From Candidatus Pelearchaeum sp. (GTDB taxonomy: Archaea; Thermoproteota; Nitrososphaeria_A; Caldarchaeales; Caldarchaeaceae): a stretch of DNA of 18,595 nucleotides. Positions within the stretch are counted from its first letter, which is position 1. Each line of letters begins with the position of its first letter. Below are positions 1-4,395 of this stretch, piece by piece. The translations under genes were made by a program, and so were the position numbers. A model generated the notes under the pieces. That model was given only the letters and a program-made list of their open reading frames with translations. It ran no database searches and was not told where the DNA came from. The DNA is taken from assembly GCA_015520425.1 (NCBI GenBank), contig WAQC01000005.1:1-18595 (forward strand), in the 5' to 3' direction.

Positions 1-607
1 AGAGGAGATAGCCCCCAAGCATCAGGGGTATGCTCAGGCTCTCGTCGTCAAACCAGCCTAGGTAGGTTCTCCCTATGTGCGCCGCGCTTATCGCCAAGAA
101 TAACGCTGCCGCAAGGCCTGTAGGGCCGCCCCCAAGCTCTCGGCCTAGGAAATAGATTGCAATAACCGCCACGACGCCATAGACTACTGGTAGCATAGCA
201 GCGAGCTCAAGCGGGTCTATCTGAAGCCCCATCATAGCTAGGATGTTGTAGATGAATGCCATGGAGAAGGGGAGGCCTGGGAAGGCTGTTATCCCAACAT
301 CGCGGCCGTATGGGTACCATGACGAGTAGTCGTGCCAGTTGAAGAACTCTATGAAGCCTCCCCATCCCCTATCAATGATGAACCGCGCCTCCTTGAACTG
401 CATCCAGGGGTCAAACTCCGAGAGCGCTACACCCCATCTTATCGGGAGGACGCGGAGTATGAACGCTATCGCGAGTATTAGAGCTAGTATGGAGAGCTCT
501 ATAACGTATTGCTTTCCCCCAAACCTTCTATCTACGCTTCTCAGGACCTCAAAGAACCTGCCTATGCCTCGCAAAGCCTCCACCGCAGCGCGTCTCTCCA
601 CGCTCAT
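1..607 (-). CDS. aglB: Oligosaccharyltransferase AglB/STT3, N-terminal part (runs off the left edge)
   Basis: I translated the minus strand from the ATG at 605-607; the frame stays open to base 1, so about 202 N-terminal residues are present and the C-terminal part lies outside. AglB/STT3 is the membrane catalytic subunit that moves lipid-linked glycan onto Asn of N-x-S/T sequons on the outer membrane face. Seen: a basic cytoplasmic start, a first hydrophobic helix (about residues 36-52), then the acidic motif SEFDPWMQFKEARF of the first external loop, a WYPYGRDVG segment, further helices, and a second acidic motif GWFDDESL. These match the two metal-binding acidic motifs of the STT3 fold. 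The start is uncertain: a GTG directly precedes the ATG, and a TATA-like CTTAAATT at 615-622 would place the transcript start near 592, which would suit the in-frame GTG at 581-583. Confidence 0.9.
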   Translation of the reverse strand, partial: MSVERRAAVEALRGIGRFFEVLRSVDRRFGGKQYVIELSILALILAIAFILRVLPIRWGVALSEFDPWMQFKEARFIIDRGWGGFIEFFNWHDYSSWYPYGRDVGITAFPGLPFSMAFIYNILAMMGLQIDPLELAAMLPVVYGVVAVIAIYFLGRELGGGPTGLAAALFLAISAAHIGRTYLGWFDDESLSIPLMLGGYLL

Positions 608-614
608 CACGCGA

Positions 615-622
615 ATTTAAGC
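615..622 (-). promoter_or_regulatory. Possible TATA box of aglB
   Basis: The minus strand reads CTTAAATT. At the usual 26-bp distance it would start transcription near 592, inside the annotated N-terminus, so either the true start is the GTG at 581-583 or this is not the box. Confidence 0.3.
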
Positions 623-671
623 CAATCGCCAAGTCGGTCAGGCTGGAGAATGGAGCGGTTGGGAGATGTGG

Positions 672-679
672 TTAAATAT
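672..679 (+). promoter_or_regulatory. TATA box for the OST3-like membrane protein gene
   Basis: TTAAATAT is centred about 24 bp before the ATG at 699, giving a leaderless or nearly leaderless transcript. The start codon lies inside a small inverted repeat, CTGGC-TTCAT-GCCAG (691-705). Confidence 0.6.
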
Positions 680-698
680 GCGCTACTAAACTGGCTTC

Positions 699-1130
699 AT
701 GCCAGTTATGTCGCATAGGAGGGAGCGAGGAAAGACTGCGGAGCCCGTCTTTACGCGGATTGTAGATTCTCTTACAAACCTATCACAGTCAAAGACCATC
801 CGCAACATAATCATAATCTTAGCTGTCGTGGCGATAATTGTTGTGGCGAGTGGTCTCCCATATAACATGACGGTAGAGAGCATAGGTGTAGCGTTTATAG
901 GTGGAAGCATAAGGGTTTTTATCCCAAGCCTCCGCGCCCAGACATACGCGGAGCTGCTGGTAACCAGCACGTTCTACATATTCGGCTTCATAGGAATGCT
1001 CCTCTACATACTAGCCTCGCAGCAGGTTGGAAGCCCAAGGAGCAATAGGTATATGATGATTTTCAGCGTTTTACTTCTGCTCTTTGCCTTTCTGGGGCTT
1101 ATAGGGGGCTTCGTATCCAAACTGGGCTAG
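699..1130 (+). CDS. Three-helix membrane protein resembling the OST3/OST6 membrane domain
   Basis: 143 residues: a basic cytoplasmic N-terminus (1-35), helix 1 (about 36-52), an external stretch with one sequon (N56), helix 2 (about 85-107), a loop with SPRSNR, helix 3 (about 117-138) and a short KLG end. From residue 78 the pattern (LRAQTYAELLV, then GFIGMLLYILA, a basic loop, a leucine-rich helix with FLGLIGGFVSK) follows the last two helices of eukaryotic OST3/OST6 (TUSC3/MagT1), which read AQ-F-AETHIV, GMVLL, a basic loop and a final helix ending near SK. The thioredoxin domain of OST3/OST6 is absent. It is divergent from aglB across 91 bp, which supports a role as an oligosaccharyltransferase accessory subunit; that role is inferred. 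ATG 699 is chosen from the TATA spacing; ATG 708 is an alternative. Its stop overlaps the stop of the convergent gene in the shared CTAG. Confidence 0.6.
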   Translation: MPVMSHRRERGKTAEPVFTRIVDSLTNLSQSKTIRNIIIILAVVAIIVVASGLPYNMTVESIGVAFIGGSIRVFIPSLRAQTYAELLVTSTFYIFGFIGMLLYILASQQVGSPRSNRYMMIFSVLLLLFAFLGLIGGFVSKLG

Positions 1131-1771
1131 CGTAATATTCTCACTCCATCCTCGGTTATTCTAAAGACTTTCTGCTCCTCGCTTGATGGCTTTTCCAGAA
1201 TTGCTACCTTAACACTGGGTGTGGGCGCGTTTTCTACGCGTATGACAAAATCGGACCAGTAGCCTACTATCCTTCCAGCCACCAGCCGCGGCTTGGGCTC
1301 CGCTGGGACGTCATGCACCTGCCCTACTATGATGCTGGATAATCTCTCCCGTATGATAAGCTCCTTGAGTAGTGCTGTCTGGAAGGCCAGCCTCCTATAC
1401 ACGGGCATGTCCCGCTTCACGTCGCCGCTTGTGGCGAGTCTATGTAGGTAAGTCAGGTCGTCGCATACTATCAAGCCCACACCACGCGGGAGAGACTCTG
1501 AAAGCCTTATCATGGCATCCTCCTGCTCATCAAAGTTCTTCGGGCTTGTTAAGTAAATCAAATCAGGCTCAACATCATGCACATTAAGCAGGTGTTCCAG
1601 CCTGGGTAGGTAGAGTCTCTCGCCGCAATCAACCCACATAACAGCCTCGCCACGCTGCATGTATCTCATGGCTACGTGAAGCGCCAGCGAGGTCTTCCCA
1701 GTCTTCTCCTCACCATAGACTAGATACACGCGGCCCCTATCCAGCTCACCCTCAAAGAACCGTGAAAGCAA
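1127..1771 (-). CDS. RadA/RadB-like RecA-superfamily ATPase (aRadC-type paralogue)
   Basis: 214 residues forming a bare RecA core. Walker A is GEEKTGKTS (residues 20-28), Walker B is GLIVCDDL (about 98-105), and IIVGQVHDV (about 148-156) sits where RadA/RadB have the L2-side NQV motif. There is no N-terminal helix-hairpin-helix domain, so it is a short paralogue (RadB or aRadC class) and not RadA itself. Such proteins are thought to modulate homologous recombination or DNA repair. The start is TTG at 1769-1771: an in-frame TAG lies three codons upstream, which excludes an earlier start. An AGGTGG element lies about 15 nt upstream. It is divergent from the ASCH-domain gene (77 bp) and convergent with the OST3-like gene, with which it shares CTAG. 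Confidence 0.8.
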   Translation of the reverse strand: MLSRFFEGELDRGRVYLVYGEEKTGKTSLALHVAMRYMQRGEAVMWVDCGERLYLPRLEHLLNVHDVEPDLIYLTSPKNFDEQEDAMIRLSESLPRGVGLIVCDDLTYLHRLATSGDVKRDMPVYRRLAFQTALLKELIIRERLSSIIVGQVHDVPAEPKPRLVAGRIVGYWSDFVIRVENAPTPSVKVAILEKPSSEEQKVFRITEDGVRILR

Positions 1772-1805
1772 GGGCCCCTAGCCCCCACCTTATTACCCCA
1801 TTAAA

Positions 1806-1820
1806 GAGAAATAAAAAGCA
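1806..1820. promoter_or_regulatory. Shared A/T-rich divergent promoter element
   Basis: GAGAAATAAAAAGCA is the only A/T-rich block in the 77-bp divergent gap. Read on the minus strand (TTTTTATTT) it predicts a start near 1788, 17 nt before the TTG at 1771; read on the plus strand it predicts a start near 1840, 9 nt before the ATG at 1849. One element may serve both genes. Confidence 0.45.
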
Positions 1821-1848
1821 CCAAATACGATTAACGGTCTGCGCAGAT

Positions 1849-2169
1849 ATGGTGCGCATAATACGCTTCAAACGCGGGTATCTAGACCTAATAATACAGG
1901 GTAGGAAGAGCGTAACTATAAGGCCTGCGGATGGACGGCGCTATGAGCGTAATCTAATTCTAACAGATGGTAAGCGCCGCATTAATGCTGAGCTGATTTT
2001 CGTTAGGGAGGACAGGTTGAGGAATGCTCTAAAATTCTATCGCCAAGAAGGGTTTAACACACCTCATGAGCTTCTGAAGACCTTGAAGTCTCTCTACCCA
2101 GGAATACGTATGTCAAGTAGGGTTAATATAATCAAGTTTAGGCCAGTCAATATCAACGCCTCTGAATGA
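1849..2169 (+). CDS. ASCH/PUA-fold small protein
   Basis: 106 residues from the ATG at 1849. The sequence begins MVRIIRFKRGYLDLIIQGRK, followed by SVTIRPADGRR: a beta strand, a helix ending in G-R-K, then a strand with a conserved R, as in the ASCH domain of the PUA superfamily. A central hydrophobic strand (RINAELIFV) and a C-terminal segment (SRVNIIKFRP) complete the small barrel. ASCH proteins are expected to bind RNA; some bacterial members are hydrolases, so the activity here is not known. A longer frame opens at 1762, but its first 29 residues are low-complexity, overlap the divergent gene and lie upstream of the likely transcript start, so I reject them. Only 3 bp separate its stop from that of the convergent AIM24-like gene. 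Confidence 0.72.
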   Translation: MVRIIRFKRGYLDLIIQGRKSVTIRPADGRRYERNLILTDGKRRINAELIFVREDRLRNALKFYRQEGFNTPHELLKTLKSLYPGIRMSSRVNIIKFRPVNINASE

Positions 2170-2172
2170 TGC

Positions 2173-2844
2173 TTATCTCTTTGGCAGGAACTTGCTCAGC
2201 AGCTTAGCCATCAGTGGCAGGATTCTTGTCTGGAGGTAGAGCCTCGTGGGGCCTTCAACCTCAAACACCAGCCCCTCGCCGCCTAGTATCGTGCTCTTCC
2301 AGCCTCCGAACTTCTTTACACTCCATCTAGTGTTGGCGGGCATGGCTACGAAGTGGAAGTTATCCACTATTATCCGCTCTCCAGGGGCTACGTCAACCGC
2401 CTCTATTGCGCCGAAAGCTGTGAGCCACACTCCGCCCATACCCTCAAGCTTAAGCCATACCAGCTCGCCCTCAGAGAGAAGCCCCTTCAAGCCCCGCCAT
2501 GCCACGCCAAGCCTAACATCGCCATGATGAGCCAGGTATGAGGTGTCCTGAACAATCCAGTCCCCACCGTCAAGCGTTAGGTAGTGTATATCGCCAGGAT
2601 ATGGTGGAACGAACCAGACCTCACCACCCTCACGAGCAACGTAGGTATTCATGAATATGGACTCGCCAGCAGCAACCCCCCTGAGCAGCGAGCCAAACAA
2701 ACCACCACGCGCAGCTGTCTTAATCTCAACACCACCACGCATCAACATCATAGCACCAGCCTCAGAAGTAACAGACTCACCAGGAGATAACCTAACCTTC
2801 AAAACAGAATAAGAAGGCCTCTGCTCAATACTCCACTCAACCAT
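2173..2844 (-). CDS. AIM24 family protein (TIGR00266/DUF124 type)
   Basis: 223 residues from the ATG at 2842-2844. It matches the single-domain AIM24 beta-fold: an early SPGESVTSEAGAMMLM segment, then a GG-L---RG-AGES-FMNTYVA region, GGEVWFVPPYPGDIHYL in the middle, FGAIEAVDVAPGERIIVDNFH later and a C-terminal ARTRIL-like end (QTRILPLMAKLL). These glycine-rich blocks are the hallmark of the family, which occurs in archaea, bacteria and mitochondria; the biochemical role is unsettled, with a structural or membrane-associated role suggested for mitochondrial AIM24. An upstream ATG at 2877 is in frame but falls inside the TATA-like box (2875-2884), so the later start is chosen. Confidence 0.82.
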   Translation of the reverse strand: MVEWSIEQRPSYSVLKVRLSPGESVTSEAGAMMLMRGGVEIKTAARGGLFGSLLRGVAAGESIFMNTYVAREGGEVWFVPPYPGDIHYLTLDGGDWIVQDTSYLAHHGDVRLGVAWRGLKGLLSEGELVWLKLEGMGGVWLTAFGAIEAVDVAPGERIIVDNFHFVAMPANTRWSVKKFGGWKSTILGGEGLVFEVEGPTRLYLQTRILPLMAKLLSKFLPKR

Positions 2845-2874
2845 ACAACAATCCAAAATCCCACCACCACATGG

Positions 2875-2884
2875 CATAAAAAGG
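2875..2884 (-). promoter_or_regulatory. TATA box for the AIM24-like gene
   Basis: The minus strand reads CCTTTTTATG. It predicts transcription from about 2853, leaving a leader of about 9 nt before the ATG at 2844, and argues against translation from 2877. Confidence 0.55.
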
Positions 2885-2956
2885 TTGCAAAAAACTGGAG
2901 AGAAGACACCAACGCCTTAAGCCTAATCAAAACATCCTTGAACAAAGCATGAAGCA

Positions 2957-3051
2957 AGCCGGGGAGGGGATTTGCACCCCTGTAAAGTGGGTCTGCAGCC
3001 CACCGCCTGGCTGCTCGGCCGTCGGGGGCTCTTCGTAGAGCCAACCCCGGC
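2957..3051 (-). tRNA. tRNA-Cys(GCA) with a probable intron near the D-arm
   Basis: On the minus strand the acceptor 5' strand GCCGGGG (3045-3051) pairs with CCCCGGC (2958-2964), followed by discriminator U73 (2957), the tRNA-Cys identity base. The anticodon arm is GTGGG-CTGCAGA-CCCAC with anticodon GCA complementing 2994-2996; the variable loop is TTTAC; the T-arm is AGGGG-TGCAAAT-CCCCT. CCA is not encoded. U8 follows the acceptor strand, but about 23 extra nt separate it from the D-arm (GCC...GGC, complement of 3005-3019), so an intron between positions 8 and 10 is likely. Oddities: T-loop position 55 is G, not U; the D-loop lacks the GG pair; and a second GCCGGGG copy lies 11 nt upstream (3056-3062). 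The exact splice sites and 5' end are uncertain, and I cannot exclude a degenerate gene. Confidence 0.8.
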
Positions 3052-3063
3052 CTTCCCCCGGCT

Positions 3064-3309
3064 CTACTCTTTACTTTGTGTTGCTTGTTTTTGAGGTTTT
3101 ATCACTGCTGGGCGTGTGGTGGTTGCCATTACGTAGCCCAGCCAGCCTATGATTAGGAAGATGAAGAGGGTTATTAGGAGTACGGGTAAGCGTACAGCAA
3201 GCTCGCTGTCAAGGCCTGGTATTAGGTCAAAGAACCATAAAGAGTATACCACAGCCCCCATGGCTGCGAAGAGCATTAACGCGGCGCCCAGTAGTTTAAC
3301 GCTTGACAT
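3064..3309 (-). CDS. Small two-helix membrane protein, function unknown
   Basis: 81 residues: helix 1 at about 5-27 (LLGAALMLFAAMGAVVYSLW), an external loop (FDLIPGLDSELAVR) with three acidic residues, helix 2 at about 42-65, and a basic, polar C-terminal tail (KPQKQATQSKE) placed in the cytoplasm. GAGGGG lies 6 nt before the ATG as a ribosome-binding site. I recognise no enzymatic motif. It is divergent from the membrane-anchored winged-helix gene and shares its promoter region, including the inverted repeat at 3343-3371, so it is a likely regulatory target. Its 3' end overlaps the region from which the tRNA-Cys is transcribed. Confidence 0.65.
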   Translation of the reverse strand: MSSVKLLGAALMLFAAMGAVVYSLWFFDLIPGLDSELAVRLPVLLITLFIFLIIGWLGYVMATTTRPAVIKPQKQATQSKE

Positions 3310-3342
3310 TACTGACCCCTCGGTATATCTAGCCGTAATATC

Positions 3343-3371
3343 TCCAGCATTTAACCCATTATGATGCTGGA
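3343..3371. promoter_or_regulatory. Perfect inverted repeat, operator candidate
   Basis: TCCAGCAT (3343-3350) and ATGCTGGA (3364-3371) form a perfect 8-bp inverted repeat with a 13-bp spacer. The half-site centres are 21 bp apart, two helical turns, as expected for a dimeric winged-helix regulator bound to one face. It directly precedes the TATA box at 3375-3383 of the regulator gene and lies upstream of the divergent gene. Confidence 0.55.
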
Positions 3372-3374
3372 CTG

Positions 3375-3383
3375 TTTATATAT
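3375..3383 (+). promoter_or_regulatory. TATA box for the winged-helix regulator gene
   Basis: TTTATATAT centred at 3379 predicts transcription from about 3405, which points to a TTG start at 3404 or 3407. Confidence 0.6.
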
Positions 3384-3403
3384 CGTTGATTCTGGTTTTA
3401 GTC

Positions 3404-3850
3404 TTGTTGGGTTCGTCCAGCGATTTGTCGCAGCGTAGCATAGACGCGGAGCTTAGGGGGAGGACGCTGGAGGTCTATATCTATCTAATTAGGCGGAACG
3501 AGCCTGTCGGTGTGCGTGAGGTGCAGCGCCAGCTCCGCTTTTCAAGCCCTAGTGTAGCTTTCCACCATTTGGAGAAGCTGAAGAGCCTGGGGGTTGTGGA
3601 GAAGGATGAATCAGGCCAATACCGCGCGGTGGGGAAGGTTGATGCGGCTGTCCTTCATGCTTTCACGAAGGTCGGAAGCTTAATACTCCCAAGAATGCTC
3701 TTCTACGCCGTATTCTTCACAACATTCACGCTCCTATACATAATAACCAACATCACGGCGCCAAACCCATACGCAATAGTGCTTGGGCTATCAGCCTCAG
3801 CCGCGTGCTGGTTTGAGACGATAAGAACCTGGGTGAAGAAGCCATGGTAG
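3404..3850 (+). CDS. Membrane-anchored winged-helix (ArsR-like) transcription regulator
   Basis: 148 residues from TTG 3404. The N-terminal half is a winged helix: a first helix (ELRGRTLEVYIYLI), GVREVQRQLRFSSPSVAFHHLEK as the turn and recognition helix, then LGVVEKDESGQYRAV as the wing. The form S-x-SVAFHHLEKL is typical of ArsR-type archaeal regulators. Two hydrophobic helices follow (about 94-112 and 121-139), so the DNA-binding domain is tethered to the inner face of the membrane. No sensor domain is visible; the helices or a partner protein could sense membrane state. The start is chosen from the TATA spacing; an in-frame TTG at 3386 lies too close to the box, and TTG 3407 is equally possible. 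The 8-bp inverted repeat just upstream suggests autoregulation. Confidence 0.75.
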   Translation: MLGSSSDLSQRSIDAELRGRTLEVYIYLIRRNEPVGVREVQRQLRFSSPSVAFHHLEKLKSLGVVEKDESGQYRAVGKVDAAVLHAFTKVGSLILPRMLFYAVFFTTFTLLYIITNITAPNPYAIVLGLSASAACWFETIRTWVKKPW

Positions 3851-3884
3851 CTGTTCTAAAACATAGAACTATTATCATGGAAAC

Positions 3885-3894
3885 ATATTATATT
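3885..3894 (+). promoter_or_regulatory. TATA box for the gene at 3914
   Basis: ATATTATATT is centred about 25 bp before the ATG at 3914, predicting a leaderless transcript separate from that of the upstream regulator gene. Confidence 0.5.
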
Positions 3895-3913
3895 CGGAGG
3901 ACATGAGAAAGAT

Positions 3914-4243
3914 ATGCGCTCACTCATAATATCGGCTTTATTGGGTGTGGTCCTGGGGGCTGGCCTATTTACGGCAGTAACACTCTTCACAGCCACCTCT
4001 GGTGCTCCCACAGAGCTTGTGGCTAAACAAGTTGTGACAAAAACAGTAACAGCTACTGAGGAACTTGCTGCACCTTATACTACCGTTACTCAAGAGTACC
4101 GTGCCGAAGAGGCTGGTGGAGAGGAGGTCAAACAGATAGTTACGGCTCCTCTAGATTTTCTCTTACTGTCTATCACAGCCAGCTCCATAGCTGTTGCTGG
4201 AGCTGCTTACATAATAGCGCGACAACGCCTATACCAAAGATAA
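3914..4243 (+). CDS. Small membrane protein with an external Thr/Glu-rich segment
   Basis: 109 residues: an N-terminal hydrophobic segment (about 4-28) that could be a signal anchor, a polar external stretch of about 50 residues rich in Thr, Val and Glu (including VVTKTVTATEEL and EYRAEEAGGEEV), a C-terminal helix (about 80-101) and a short basic tail (RQRLYQR). It has no cysteine and no known motif. It lies 63 bp downstream of the membrane-anchored regulator on the same strand with its own TATA-like box, so the two may be functionally linked; that is inferred from position only. A bias toward small and charged residues and the lack of an overlapping alternative frame support it as a real gene. 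Confidence 0.6.
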   Translation: MRSLIISALLGVVLGAGLFTAVTLFTATSGAPTELVAKQVVTKTVTATEELAAPYTTVTQEYRAEEAGGEEVKQIVTAPLDFLLLSITASSIAVAGAAYIIARQRLYQR

Positions 4244-4296
4244 CCCACAGTCAAAGTTCTTAATTTCTTATAGAGTATTAGCGGGGAAATAATTAT

Positions 4297-4309
4297 CCAT
4301 AACTTATGG
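4297..4309. promoter_or_regulatory. 13-bp palindrome upstream of the radical SAM gene
   Basis: CCATAACTTATGG is a perfect 6-bp inverted repeat around one central base, about 55 bp upstream of the TATA box at 4364-4371, within the 152-bp gap between genes. It is a possible operator or activator site. Confidence 0.3.
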
Positions 4310-4363
4310 CTCTATTGTTGAGTATAGTATTTTCCGAAAAGACGTTGGGAATGTGATATACGC

Positions 4364-4371
4364 TTAAATAA
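4364..4371 (+). promoter_or_regulatory. TATA box for the radical SAM gene
   Basis: TTAAATAA is centred about 28 bp before the ATG at 4396, predicting a leaderless or nearly leaderless transcript. Confidence 0.6.
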
Positions 4372-4395
4372 GAGATTGGCTATTTCACAAATAAT

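Noticed and set aside
339..718. Plus-strand open frames antisense to aglB
   Set aside because: The minus strand reads a clear STT3 N-terminus with both acidic motifs through this interval.
1762..1848. In-frame N-terminal extension of the ASCH protein from the ATG at 1762
   Set aside because: It overlaps the divergent RadA-like gene start, has low-complexity sequence, and lies before the predicted transcript start.
2516..2532. ATGATGA on the plus strand as a possible C box of a C/D-box RNA
   Set aside because: It lies within the AIM24-like gene and has no matching D box at a suitable distance that I could find.
2799..3044. 81-residue open frame on the minus strand across the tRNA-Cys region
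   Set aside because: It is an open frame through the tRNA gene and its downstream spacer with arginine- and alanine-rich translation; the tRNA explains the sequence.
3017..3052. Taking the perfect bulge-helix-bulge as the definite intron of the tRNA-Cys
   Set aside because: Its cuts would break the acceptor stem, so it is reported as an observation only and the splice sites are left open.
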